A stretch of 22,436 nucleotides of DNA from CAZBWE01 sp964495465 (GTDB taxonomy: Bacteria > Planctomycetota > Phycisphaerae > Sedimentisphaerales > Anaerobacaceae): NCBI GenBank assembly GCA_964495465.1, contig CAZBWE010000037.1:1-22436 (forward strand), read 5' to 3'. The translations under genes were made by a program, and so were the position numbers. Shown piece after piece: positions 7,682-16,812 of this stretch; the stretch's first letter is position 1, and every line of letters starts with the position of its first letter. Below the pieces are notes generated by a model. It was not told where the DNA came from, ran no database searches, and worked only from the letters and a program-made list of their open reading frames with translations.

Positions 7682-10600
7682 ATGATTAGACAAACGTCAT
7701 CTATAAGTCGGTTTATCATGGTAATTCTGTGTGTGTGGTTTTTGACTGCAGCCAAAAATGTCCAGGGGCGACCTGCCGGTCTGAGCCACTGGGGATTATG
7801 GTATGATGAGGCCGCGGGCGGAGATTGGACCAGTGCATTGGCTATCGGTAACGGCCGTTTGGGCGGAATGGTTTTCGGCGAGGTCGTCACCGACCGGATC
7901 CAGCTCAACGAGGATACGCTCTGGACAGGCCAGCCGAACGATCCGTCCAGGCCCACGGCCAAGAATTATCTTGATCAGATACGCAACGAACTCTTCATCA
8001 ACCGGAATACCGCCGAAAGTCTCTATAACAGTTACATGATGGGCACACATCATGGTCAGGCGTACCAGACGGTTGGCAGTTTATATCTGAATTTTGCCGG
8101 GCACAGTTCCTACTCCGATTATACACGTCAATTGGATATGGATACTGCCGTCGCCAAGACACAGTATACCTCCGGGGGCGTAACGTACACTCGTGAGTAT
8201 TTCGCCAGCCCCGTCGATCAATTGGTTATCATCCGTATCACGGCTGACCAGGCAGGAAGCGTTTCTTTCACCGCTTCAATGGATACGCCCATGCCTAATT
8301 CTTCCGTGACGGCCTCAATGCCGAATGTCATAACCATGACAGGAACCAACCGTTCTCTTGAAGGGGTCGCTGCCGGAATGAATTTTGAATGTCGCGTAAA
8401 AATTCTTAATGAGGGAGGCACCTTGACGATAAACAGCAGTACGATTTCAGTCAACGCTGCGAACGCCGTAACGATCCAGGTCGCGGCGGCGACAAATTTT
8501 GTCAGCTACAATGATGTGAGTGCCGACCCTGCCGGCCGCAACGATGTAACCTTTGCGGCAGCCGCAAACCGCACTTATACACAGATGCTGGCCGACCATA
8601 TCGCGGCGCATCAGGAATTGTTCCGGCGTGTATCCATTGATCTGGGACACACGGCGAATGAAACGGAAACAACAGACCTTCGTCGAAATATATTTGCCGC
8701 GGGCAATGATCCTGATTTTGCAGCGCTGTACTTCCAGTTCGGACGCTATCTGCTGATTTCAAGTTCACGTCCCGGCACCCAGCCGGCCAATCTGCAAGGC
8801 ATCTGGAATGACAGTCTCTACCCTTCATGGGACAGTAAATACACGACGAACATCAATTTCGAGATGAATTATTGGCCTGCGGAGGTGACTAATCTCTCCG
8901 AGTTGGCCGAGCCGCTGATCGAACTGACCAAGGAAGTTGCTGTAACCGGTGCCCTGACGGCCCAAAATCATTACGATTGTGATGGCTGGGTAATGCATCA
9001 CAATACGGATTTATGGCGTCTGACCACACCGGTTGACGGGGCCTACTGGGGTGCCTGGCCGACCGGCGGCGGTTGGCTGATACTACACTTGTGGGAACAC
9101 TATCTCTATAGCGTGGATACAGCCTATCTGGCTGAAGTGTATCCGGTCATGAAGAGTTGCTCAGAATTTTTCCTGGATTATAGTTTTACGCATCCGACCT
9201 ATGGTTGGCTGATAACCGGTCCAACAGTCTCGCCGGAGCATGGTTACACCGATTCCACCGGCAGCTCATCGATGTCGCCGGGCACGACTATGGACAGCCA
9301 GATTTTACGTGATGTCTGGGAGCACACGCGCCAGGCCGCAGAAATCCTCGACGTCGATGCGGCCTTCCGAACACAATTAAGCACCGCTGTTGCCCAACTG
9401 CCCCCCATGCAGATAGGCAACCGCGGTCAACTTCAGGAATGGCTCGATGATGTGGATGTAATTACCGACCATCGTCATGTTTCGCATCTTTACGGACTGT
9501 ATCCCAGCAATCAGATCACGACTGAACTAACTCCGACGCTGGCGGATGCGGCTAAAGTAACGTTGATTGAACGCGGGGACCTGTCAACAGGCTGGAGCCT
9601 GGCCTGGAAGATCAACCTCTGGGCCCGGCTCAAAGACGGCAATCACGTGTATGACCTGCTCAAACTGCTGCTGCATTCGGATCGCACTTATGCGAATATG
9701 TTTGATGCGCATCCGCCGTTCCAGATCGACGGCAACTTCGGCGGGACTTCAGGTATCGCCGAAATGCTGTTGCAATCGCATCTCGATTTTGTCGAACTGC
9801 TGCCGGCCTTGCCGACAGTGGCATTTCAGACCGGCTCCGTCAGCGGATTAAAGGCACGGGGCGGCTTTGAGGTTGCTTTGGCGTGGGACAACGGCCAAGT
9901 GACTCAGGGCATGATAAAATCACTTGCAGGTCAAAACTGTAAATTGAAAGGGACCTTTTTTGTGACGTTGCTAGATGATACCCCCGTGGAGGCGACTTAT
10001 GAAAATGGTTGCACGTTATTTGATACCCAGGCCGGCACGTCTTATAAAGTAACCCCTATAGCACCCGATACTCCGACGGATCTCGCCGCGGAAGTGATCA
10101 GTTGTAATCAAATCGATCTGACATGGACGGCCAGCGTGGGAGCCACGCATTACAGGGTAAAACGCGGGACTGTAAGTGGGGATTATACAACAATTGCATC
10201 GGATATTACCTCCGTCTATTATAGCGATACTAATCTGGCCAGTAATACGACCTATTATTATGTCGTCGCCGCAGGCAATGATTTGGGATTCAGTGCAGAT
10301 AGTGAGGAAGTCTTTGCGACCACCCTGGACGGACCGCCGCCGGTGCCGACTGATTTATCGGCCACGCCGGACAATGCCAAAGTCTGGGTGTTGTGGTCGG
10401 AGTCAATGGGGGCCACGAGTTACAATGTGAAACGGGCAACCGCGGATACCGGGCCGTACTCGATCATTGCAAGTCCAACGACTAACAGTTTTACAGATAC
10501 GGATGTGTCGAATGGAACGAGCTATTATTATCGTGTTTCATCGGTTAAACCTCCTTATGAAAGTGCCTATTCCAGCCCGGTGGTTGCCATTCCAAGCACG

Positions 10601-11617
10601 GCTTTGGAAAATCGCGCCACAGGGGGGATACCGTCGGCCAGTTCCGATAATTCCGGCGGGGGTGAAGGCGCCGATAAAGCCTTTGACGGCACGACTTCCA
10701 CTAAATGGTTTACAGGCAGCGGGGCGGGATCGGTCGGATGGCTTCAATATGATTTTGGCGCCGGTGTCAAGTGGGTGGTAACACGTTATGATTTATCCAG
10801 CGCCAATGATGAACCGACACGTGACCCGCGCGATTGGCAATTCCAGGGCTCCAACGATGGAACCAGCTGGACGACGCTGGATACACAAACCGGACAATCG
10901 TGGGCATCGCGTTTTTTGACAAAGCAATATTCCGTAACAACTCCCGGTCCATACCAGTACTACCGGTTGAATATCACCGCCAACAATGGCGCCGGTGATA
11001 TTCAGTTATCCGAAATGGCTTTATATGCTTATGGAAATACACCCCCGCTCTCGGCGTATGCACAGATCGAAGCGGAGGATTACGACGCCCAGTCGGGAAT
11101 CCAGACCGAAAGCTGCAGCGAAGGCGGGCAGGACATAGGGTATATCGAGAACGGGGATTATGCCGTTTACAACAATATCGGTTTCGACAGCGGCGCGATT
11201 TCCTTTGACGCCAGAGTAGCATCGGACACCAGCGGCGGCAACATCGAGCTGTATCTTGACAGCTTAACAGGGACGCTGGTGGGAACCTGCAAGGTGCCGG
11301 GCACCAGCGGCTGGCAAAGTTGGGAAACCCATTCCTGTTCCGTGAGCGGCGCAACCGGGATACATGACTTATACCTGAAATTTACCGGCGGCGGCAGCTA
11401 CCTGTTCAATGTCAACTGGTTCAAATTCCATCAACAAACACAAGCACTGCCGACCGACCTAGACGGGGACGGGGACGTGGATTTAGTGGATTTATACATG
11501 TTCGCCGGTCAGTATCTGCAAACGCCGCCCCAGCCGGCTGATTTCAACAACGATGAATCGGTCAACTTGGCTGACTACGCGGAGTTGGCGATTGACTGGC
11601 TCAAAGGCATGGAATAA
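7682..11617 (+). CDS. GH95 alpha-L-fucosidase-type enzyme with FN3, F5/8 C, CBM6 and dockerin-like tail
   Basis: The product is 1311 residues. ATG 7682 is preferred because GGAG (7669-7672) stands nine bases ahead; an in-frame GTG at 7667 lacks one. The signal peptide ends near residue 30. The GH95 fold covers about 31-790: LWYDEAAGGDWTSALAIGNG, the Asn pair in TTNINFEMNYW (N390, N392), Glu in GPTVSPEH (E519) and Asp in QIDGNFGG (D683). By family analogy these are the catalytic Asn/Asp set and the general acid. Then FN3 about 794-883, FN3 about 885-972, F5/8 C about 976-1122, CBM6 about 1124-1250, and two dockerin-like loops from 1258 (DLDGDGDVDLVDL, DFNNDESVNLADY). GH95 enzymes remove alpha-1,2-linked L-fucose, and some act on L-galactose. 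The 44-base gap to the GH5 gene suggests co-transcription. Bases 7853-8128 recur exactly at 16847-17122. Confidence 0.93.
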   Translation: MIRQTSSISRFIMVILCVWFLTAAKNVQGRPAGLSHWGLWYDEAAGGDWTSALAIGNGRLGGMVFGEVVTDRIQLNEDTLWTGQPNDPSRPTAKNYLDQIRNELFINRNTAESLYNSYMMGTHHGQAYQTVGSLYLNFAGHSSYSDYTRQLDMDTAVAKTQYTSGGVTYTREYFASPVDQLVIIRITADQAGSVSFTASMDTPMPNSSVTASMPNVITMTGTNRSLEGVAAGMNFECRVKILNEGGTLTINSSTISVNAANAVTIQVAAATNFVSYNDVSADPAGRNDVTFAAAANRTYTQMLADHIAAHQELFRRVSIDLGHTANETETTDLRRNIFAAGNDPDFAALYFQFGRYLLISSSRPGTQPANLQGIWNDSLYPSWDSKYTTNINFEMNYWPAEVTNLSELAEPLIELTKEVAVTGALTAQNHYDCDGWVMHHNTDLWRLTTPVDGAYWGAWPTGGGWLILHLWEHYLYSVDTAYLAEVYPVMKSCSEFFLDYSFTHPTYGWLITGPTVSPEHGYTDSTGSSSMSPGTTMDSQILRDVWEHTRQAAEILDVDAAFRTQLSTAVAQLPPMQIGNRGQLQEWLDDVDVITDHRHVSHLYGLYPSNQITTELTPTLADAAKVTLIERGDLSTGWSLAWKINLWARLKDGNHVYDLLKLLLHSDRTYANMFDAHPPFQIDGNFGGTSGIAEMLLQSHLDFVELLPALPTVAFQTGSVSGLKARGGFEVALAWDNGQVTQGMIKSLAGQNCKLKGTFFVTLLDDTPVEATYENGCTLFDTQAGTSYKVTPIAPDTPTDLAAEVISCNQIDLTWTASVGATHYRVKRGTVSGDYTTIASDITSVYYSDTNLASNTTYYYVVAAGNDLGFSADSEEVFATTLDGPPPVPTDLSATPDNAKVWVLWSESMGATSYNVKRATADTGPYSIIASPTTNSFTDTDVSNGTSYYYRVSSVKPPYESAYSSPVVAIPSTALENRATGGIPSASSDNSGGGEGADKAFDGTTSTKWFTGSGAGSVGWLQYDFGAGVKWVVTRYDLSSANDEPTRDPRDWQFQGSNDGTSWTTLDTQTGQSWASRFLTKQYSVTTPGPYQYYRLNITANNGAGDIQLSEMALYAYGNTPPLSAYAQIEAEDYDAQSGIQTESCSEGGQDIGYIENGDYAVYNNIGFDSGAISFDARVASDTSGGNIELYLDSLTGTLVGTCKVPGTSGWQSWETHSCSVSGATGIHDLYLKFTGGGSYLFNVNWFKFHQQTQALPTDLDGDGDVDLVDLYMFAGQYLQTPPQPADFNNDESVNLADYAELAIDWLKGME
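7853..8128 (+). repeat. Source copy of a 276-bp exact direct duplication
   Basis: This stretch lies inside the N-terminal GH95 coding region. By eye it is identical over 276 bases to 16847-17122, in the same orientation, 8994 bases apart. The intact gene here shows this is the parental copy. Confidence 0.95.
11048..11431 (+). repeat. CBM6 module, copy B
   Basis: This is the counterpart of 6727-7107. Protein landmarks are QIEAEDYDAQSG, SCSEGGQDIGYIENGDY, VASDTSGGNIELYLDSLTGT and IHDLYLKFTGG. It probably binds the same glycan as copy A. Confidence 0.8.
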
Positions 11618-11661
11618 AGAATCAAGGCATGCAGTAATACCAGAAAAGGATCGTAAGAATA

Positions 11662-14600
11662 ATGATCGCGATTATTTTGTACTGCGCAGGCATGAAATCG
11701 CAGAATCGAAGGAAACAGCCTTACTATCTAAAGACATGTTCCTTTCTTATCATAGCGATGATCGTGATCAGTGCATTTACAAACCGTGCGCAGGCCTGGC
11801 AAGGAATGGCCACGCCCATGCTGCATGTCAGCGGTCGCAACCTGCAGAATCCCAGCGGCCACAACGTGTGTCTCATGGGAGGATGGATGCAGCCTACGGC
11901 GAGCTGGTTTAACGGCCAGGGGAGATGGTACAGCGATCCGACCGACTGGACCAATCCAAGCAACGTCGCCGACTTTTTGGACTTTATGAAGGAAGCGGCG
12001 GACGTCATGAGCGACACCAGCACAAGATATGGCCATACCCACGGATGGTATTGCACCTTTGTGCGTGTCAATACCGACGCGATCGGCGGTTGGACGAGCG
12101 AGTCTGGGCTGGTCAACTCAACACAGTTCAACGCCTGGATCAATAACTTTATTGTTCCTTACGCCGACCATCTCAGGTCGCGCGGCCTCTACCTGGTGCT
12201 TAGCGCGACGGGGCCGATTAACACACCCGATAACGGCACCCATAACGCGGGTGTAGTAGAACAGCAGCGCCTGATCACCTTCTGGGAGACCGTTGCCAAC
12301 GCTTCGGGCGTCAAAAACGCGGACAACATCATGTTCGAGCTCATGAACGAGCCGGTCGACGTCGAATCCTCGCCGGGCAACGGCGACTGGGGCAACCACG
12401 CACCGCAATACTTTAGTGCCTTTAGAGACTGGATTCAGCCCATCATAGATACGATACGGAACACGGGCGCAGACAACGTCATCTGGGTTCCGACCCTGGA
12501 GTGGCAGGGTTCGCCCTACCAATGGGACCAATATCCCTTCTCCGGTTCGAATATCGGTGTTGCGTGCCATTTTTATCCGGCGTATGGCGGCGTGTTCGAC
12601 AACACCACGGCGTTGCAGAACCTGTGGAACTCGCAATACAGGCCTGCCACGGACCATTGGCCGATGATCATCACGGAATGTTTTTGGTTTCCAATCCCTG
12701 AAGACCCCCGGAACCTGTGCAACGGGACCACGGCGGGCTTTGGCAGTGCGCTCAAGGGCTGCATTGATAGCGACGGCAACGTCTCATGGATGATCGGTTT
12801 TCTTGGAGACGTTCTTGATCTTAATAACGGACGTCCGCAAGATTGCTCACTAATGATTTCAAAGGAGGGCGCGCAAGCGGCATTCGAGTGGTGGCAAACA
12901 TATACCTGGTGCGCTCCTGACGGCACCAAGCCGGGTAATCCGGCAGAACCTGTGAATGGGTTGGAGTATAAATATTATGAAGGCACGTGGGATATGCTGC
13001 CGGATTTTGACTCATTGACGCCGGTCGAAGAAGGGCTGTGCGCGAATTTTGATGTGAGCAGTCCGCCCAGTGCCGATTATTTCGGGTTTGTGTTCGAAGG
13101 CTACGTTGATATACCGGCCGATGGAACATACACGTTTTATACGACTTCGGACGAGGGCAGCAAGTTATACATCGGTCCGCCGGAAGTGGTGAACAATGAC
13201 GGCCTGCACGAGATGCAGGAGGCATCAGGCCAGATTGGTTTGCAGGCCGGCATGCACGCAATCAGGGTCACCATGTTTGAGAAAGGTGGCGACCATGGCC
13301 TGGAAGTTCGTTGGGAAGGTCCTGGCACCACCAAGGAGTTGATACCAAACAGTGCGTTGTATCGTGATACAACTCCTCCGGCAGCACCGGCAGGTCTGAT
13401 GGCAACGCCGGACGACGGGGAGGTCTGGCTCGATTGGAACAACAACAGCGAGCCTGATCTGGCCGGCTACAAGGTCTATCGCTCCACGACGCCCGGCTCG
13501 GACTACAGCAAGATAAATGGTCCCCTTCCCCTTGAATACCTCACCATCTCGGAATATATCGACTCGTCGGTGACTAACGGCACGACCTATTATTACGTGG
13601 TCACAGCTGTTGATTCCTCGGGCAATGAGTCATCCTATTCCAGCGAAGTCGGCGACGTCATGCCCAGCGGCGGAGGCGGCAGTGGTACTATTCTCCGCGA
13701 GTGGTGGGAAGGAATCGGCGGCACGGCGGTCAGCAACCTGACGTCGAATCAAAATTATCCCGACAATCGCACCGGTTGCAACGAGCTAACCTCGTTCGAG
13801 GCGCCGACTGACTGGGCGGATAACTATGGTACACGGGTGCGCGGTTATATTCATCCGGTGTTCACTGACGAGTACACGTTCTGGATCGCCGGCGATGACA
13901 ACTGCGAACTGTGGCTGAGCACGGACGAAAATCCGGCGAACGCATCGCTGATTGCATATGTGCCGGGCTGGACGAACTCGCAGGACTGGACAAAGTACAC
14001 CAACCAGCAGTCGGCGGCGATTTCGCTGACCGCAGGACAGAAGTACTACATCGAAGCCTTGCATAAAGAAGGCAACGGCGGTGACAACCTCGCGGTGGCC
14101 TGGCAGAGCACCGGTATCGGCCGGAAGGTGATACCCGGCTCCTACCTCTCGCCTTGGCCTCCGCCGGCACCGACCGGTCTGACCGCAACGTCGACGGGTG
14201 AGCAGGTGACTTTGAACTGGATGGCATCCATTACCGCTACCGGTTATAACGTCAAACGCTCCACCACCAGCGGCGGCCCCTACACAACCATTGCCGCCAA
14301 TGTGACGACAACCAGTTACATCGATACGGACGTGGTTGCCGGCACGACCTACCACTATGTAGTCAGCGCCGTCGGTCCCGACGGAGAGAGTGCCGACAGT
14401 GCCGAAGCGACGCCGCTAATCCTGCATGCTTATCTGAATTATGATGAAACCAGCGGTACAACCGCCTCCGATGTCACCGGCAACGGCTGGGACGGTACAC
14501 TCATCAGCGGCCCAACCTGGACCGCAGGAAAGTACCACAACGCCGTTAATTTGGATGGTTCCAATGACTACGTGAGTCTGCCTTCCGGCGTGGTTGACGG

Positions 14601-15483
14601 TCTGACCGACTTTACTATCTCTGCCTGGGTTTACCCGGATATTGTCAGCGACTGGTCGCGCGTGTTTGACTTTGGAACTGGTACGTCTGTAAACATGTTC
14701 CTGACACCGAGTAACGGCTGGTCGCACACAGTGCGTTTCGCCATAACCACCAGTGGAGCAGGCGCTGAACAGGTTATAAATGGCGACGACGAGCTTCCGG
14801 CGGCAGGTGCATGGACGCATGTGGCTGTAACGCTCGACGGCAATACGGGCATTCTTTACGTAAACGGTGATGAAGTCGGACGAAACAGCTCAATGAGCCT
14901 CACTCCGGATTCTCTCGGCGTCACAACGAATAATTACATAGGCAGGTCTCAATACCCAGACCCCTACCTGAATGGTCATGTGGACGATTTCCGTATATAT
15001 TCAAGTGCCTTAAGCCCGTCGGAAGTGGAAGCGTTGGCTTCGAACGACCAGCCATATTTTACCAGCGATCCCGTTTTCAAGTCCGACGCAAATGAGGATG
15101 ACGCATATACCGGACAGACTCTGGCTGGTGACACGATTGACCCTGATAGCAATCCTATTGTTATCAGCAAAGTCAGCGGCCCTGCCTGGCTGACGGTTGC
15201 GAGTGATGGTTTGCTTTCGGGAACTCCGTCGGATTCGGATGTTGGTGAAAATGTATTTACGGTTCGCGTGGAAGATACCGGTGGTCTTTATGATACAGCT
15301 TGTATGATTATTTATGTAACCAATATCTATTCTGGAGTTCGGGGTATAGAGGACCTGGCGGGACTTGTAGCTCAGTGGCTTGTCTTCGATTGTGCGGACA
15401 TTCCTGCATGTGATGGAGCCGATCTTGACGGCGATGCGGATGTTGACTTTTTGGATTTCGCAGAATTAGCAGACAACTGGTAG
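11662..15483 (+). CDS. GH5-type glycoside hydrolase with two PA14, FN3, LamG, Ig-like and dockerin-like modules
   Basis: The product is 1273 residues from ATG 11662, which has AAAGGA 11 bases ahead. ATG 11692 would give a neater signal peptide but lacks a ribosome-binding site. Signal peptide hydrophobic core LIIAMIVISAF, cleavage likely after RAQA (45). The catalytic TIM barrel spans about 46-420: acid/base Glu in FELMNEP (E230), CHFYPAYGG, and nucleophile Glu in MIITECFWFP (E339), the usual GH5 arrangement. Then PA14 about 428-570, FN3 about 572-665, PA14-like about 675-830, FN3 about 833-918, LamG about 922-1125, a putative Ig/cadherin-like module about 1127-1222 (GLLSGTPSDSDVGENVFTV), and a C-terminal dockerin-like pair from about 1224 (GIEDLAGLVAQWL, DLDGDADVDFLDF). 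The GH5 subfamily and backbone substrate cannot be told. It follows GH95 by 44 bases, probably in one transcript. A palindromic element starts 28 bases after the stop. Confidence 0.87.
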   Translation: MIAIILYCAGMKSQNRRKQPYYLKTCSFLIIAMIVISAFTNRAQAWQGMATPMLHVSGRNLQNPSGHNVCLMGGWMQPTASWFNGQGRWYSDPTDWTNPSNVADFLDFMKEAADVMSDTSTRYGHTHGWYCTFVRVNTDAIGGWTSESGLVNSTQFNAWINNFIVPYADHLRSRGLYLVLSATGPINTPDNGTHNAGVVEQQRLITFWETVANASGVKNADNIMFELMNEPVDVESSPGNGDWGNHAPQYFSAFRDWIQPIIDTIRNTGADNVIWVPTLEWQGSPYQWDQYPFSGSNIGVACHFYPAYGGVFDNTTALQNLWNSQYRPATDHWPMIITECFWFPIPEDPRNLCNGTTAGFGSALKGCIDSDGNVSWMIGFLGDVLDLNNGRPQDCSLMISKEGAQAAFEWWQTYTWCAPDGTKPGNPAEPVNGLEYKYYEGTWDMLPDFDSLTPVEEGLCANFDVSSPPSADYFGFVFEGYVDIPADGTYTFYTTSDEGSKLYIGPPEVVNNDGLHEMQEASGQIGLQAGMHAIRVTMFEKGGDHGLEVRWEGPGTTKELIPNSALYRDTTPPAAPAGLMATPDDGEVWLDWNNNSEPDLAGYKVYRSTTPGSDYSKINGPLPLEYLTISEYIDSSVTNGTTYYYVVTAVDSSGNESSYSSEVGDVMPSGGGGSGTILREWWEGIGGTAVSNLTSNQNYPDNRTGCNELTSFEAPTDWADNYGTRVRGYIHPVFTDEYTFWIAGDDNCELWLSTDENPANASLIAYVPGWTNSQDWTKYTNQQSAAISLTAGQKYYIEALHKEGNGGDNLAVAWQSTGIGRKVIPGSYLSPWPPPAPTGLTATSTGEQVTLNWMASITATGYNVKRSTTSGGPYTTIAANVTTTSYIDTDVVAGTTYHYVVSAVGPDGESADSAEATPLILHAYLNYDETSGTTASDVTGNGWDGTLISGPTWTAGKYHNAVNLDGSNDYVSLPSGVVDGLTDFTISAWVYPDIVSDWSRVFDFGTGTSVNMFLTPSNGWSHTVRFAITTSGAGAEQVINGDDELPAAGAWTHVAVTLDGNTGILYVNGDEVGRNSSMSLTPDSLGVTTNNYIGRSQYPDPYLNGHVDDFRIYSSALSPSEVEALASNDQPYFTSDPVFKSDANEDDAYTGQTLAGDTIDPDSNPIVISKVSGPAWLTVASDGLLSGTPSDSDVGENVFTVRVEDTGGLYDTACMIIYVTNIYSGVRGIEDLAGLVAQWLVFDCADIPACDGADLDGDADVDFLDFAELADNW

Positions 15484-15510
15484 ATAAAGCTATAAATAAA
15501 TGTAAGGTTA

Positions 15511-15633
15511 CTCAAACTGACCGAAATTCATATAGAAAGTGATATAACTGCCGATTTTTCAGATGCAATTGTCGGGGCGAGCTCCGACCTACCTGCTTTC
15601 GCAGGTATGACAGTCCGAATCGGTCAGTTTGAG
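15511..15633. repeat. 123-bp palindromic element with 14-bp terminal inverted repeats
   Basis: CTCAAACTGACCGA (15511-15524) is the exact inverse of TCGGTCAGTTTGAG (15620-15633). TTA occurs directly outside both ends (15508-15510 and 15634-15636), as for a short target duplication. Inside are GTCGG/CCGAC and ACCTGC/GCAGGT hairpins. It could be a MITE, a terminator for the GH5 gene, or the non-coding end of the IS110 remnant that follows. Confidence 0.75.
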
Positions 15634-15653
15634 TTAGATTAGGAGAAAATCAG

Positions 15654-15840
15654 ATGAGCTATTTAGGAGTAGACCTGCACACCGACAGCTTTACCGTGTG
15701 CTGACTAAGCTGTCAGGGCAAACAGCGGATTGCAACATTCGACATCAGAAAGATTGAGCAATTTCTCAAGACCTTGCGTAAGCAAGACAAGATTGCGGTT
15801 GAAGCTACCGGCAACACAGCATGGTTTGCTGAGCGGATTG
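15654..15840 (+). pseudogene. IS110-family transposase, N-terminal fragment with nonsense codon
   Basis: ATG 15654 has AGGAG eight bases ahead (15641-15645). The translation MSYLGVDLHTDSFTVC, stop, LSCQGKQRIATFD, then KIAVEATGNTAWFAERI matches the N-terminal DEDD nuclease region of IS110-family transposases: Asp in GVDLH and Glu in VEATG. TGA at 15702-15704 probably replaces an Arg CGA. The gene stops matching near 15840, where a minus-strand methyltransferase fragment begins, so most of the protein, including the C-terminal serine domain, is gone. Not functional. Confidence 0.85.
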
Positions 15841-16111
15841 GGGGCACTTGGTTCTTTATCCACACACGTGGCTTTTACAACCGTGCCTATGAGCCTCTCA
15901 ATAGCGCCAAGAATCTCGTGCCCAGGACCAGAACCAAAGCTAATTAACCATACTGGGTTGCTAACCTTACTACGCTGCTTAACGCACTTGCAGATCTCTT
16001 CTTGTAAAACTTGAAGCCTATTTCTTGCCCCTCTTGCTGGACGGCTGCTCAGAAAGAAGCTATCGAGTAATGTCCGGGGTTTGTTTTGGTATATGATCTC
16101 TAGTGCTTTGT
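15841..16111 (-). pseudogene. Class I SAM-dependent methyltransferase fragment
   Basis: On the minus strand about 90 codons read RDKALEIIYQNKPRTLLDSF, then PARGARNRLQVLQEEI, then PVWLISFGSGPGHEILGAIE and VKATCVDKEP. FGSGPGHE is the glycine-rich AdoMet-binding motif I, and CVDKEP is the acidic motif II strand end. The fragment has no start codon of its own before the IS630 end (about 16112) and runs into antisense IS110 sequence near 15840, so both ends are lost to mobile elements. The full family may resemble methyltransferases in which a helical segment precedes motif I. The substrate is unknown. Confidence 0.7.
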
Positions 16112-16655
16112 CTCTAATCAATTGATGGATATAGTTTTTTCAGCTTTATTCGTGCATCATCTGTTGTAAACCGCCAGTTTACCTTCACCTCTTTACAATT
16201 GCGATGCTGTTGCCAAAGCAATGTCTCTTTTGCAAGTTGTTGAATGTTATCCATCCTTTCGCGCAAGCACTGTCGTGACATAACACTCATTTCTATTTCA
16301 GCCATATTTAACCAGCTGCCGTGTTTCGGTGTATAGTGAATCTCAAGGTTATCCGCTATGCGTTTGGCCTCAGAAGGTGCGAATGCTTCATACAAAGATG
16401 CCTTCTTGTGAGTATTAAGATTATCCATCACCAAAACAATTCGCTCTGCATCCGGGTAAATGACATCTACAAGCTCACGCATACATTCGGCAAAATCCTT
16501 CTTTGTCCTTCTGTCGGTAACTTTCACCTGCCTTTGGCCCTTCAACGGCTCGAATATCATAAACAAATTTGCAACGCCGTTACGCTTGTATTCATAATCG
16601 TAACGAGCTCGCCGGTCAGGATATGCAGGTATCGGCCTTCGCACATCAGATACTA

Positions 16656-16812
16656 TTGACCTTTTCATATTAAATGGAACGTTGCCATACAAACAAAGCA
16701 GAGATGTCATTCCCGCGAAAGCGGGAATCCAGTCGTTTTATCAGTGTTTTCTGGACTCCTGCTTGCGCAGGAGTGACAATCTGTTTTGTTCCATTAGTTT
16801 TCCAAACATCAA
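16656..16812. mobile_element. 157-bp MITE with TA target duplication inside the IS630 transposase
   Basis: TA dinucleotides flank it at 16654-16655 and 16813-16814. The ends form an imperfect inverted repeat, 17 of 25 matching positions, both starting TTGA and both ending TAATGGAAC or AAATGGAAC inward. The interior holds two inverted hairpins, 16705-16732 and 16751-16778. It has no coding capacity. TA duplication fits mobilisation by an IS630/Tc1-type transposase, the same family it interrupts. Confidence 0.85.
16705..16778. repeat. Pair of inverted ATTCCC-type hairpins (MITE core)
   Basis: The left unit has the palindrome ATTCCCGCGAAAGCGGGAAT preceded by TGTC and followed by CCAG. The right unit is its diverged inverse, CTGGACTCCTGCTTGCGCAG then GAGTGACA. 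The two are separated by 18 bases. Related single hairpins lie at 15591-15612 and 21828-21855. The core resembles the dRS3-like ATTCCC-N8-GGGAAT repeats known from other bacteria. Confidence 0.85.

Noticed and set aside
12118..12657. A 179-codon minus-strand frame
   Set aside because: It lies wholly antisense to the GH5 catalytic domain, whose motifs are clear, and has no family resemblance.
13786..14355. A 189-codon minus-strand frame
   Set aside because: Antisense shadow of the PA14/FN3 part of the GH5 gene, with Arg/Gly/Cys-rich composition typical of a GC-rich shadow.
15702..15704. In-frame TGA in the IS110 fragment as a possible selenocysteine codon or recoding site
   Set aside because: The fragment is truncated soon after, no suitable stem-loop follows, and the position fits a CGA-to-TGA change.
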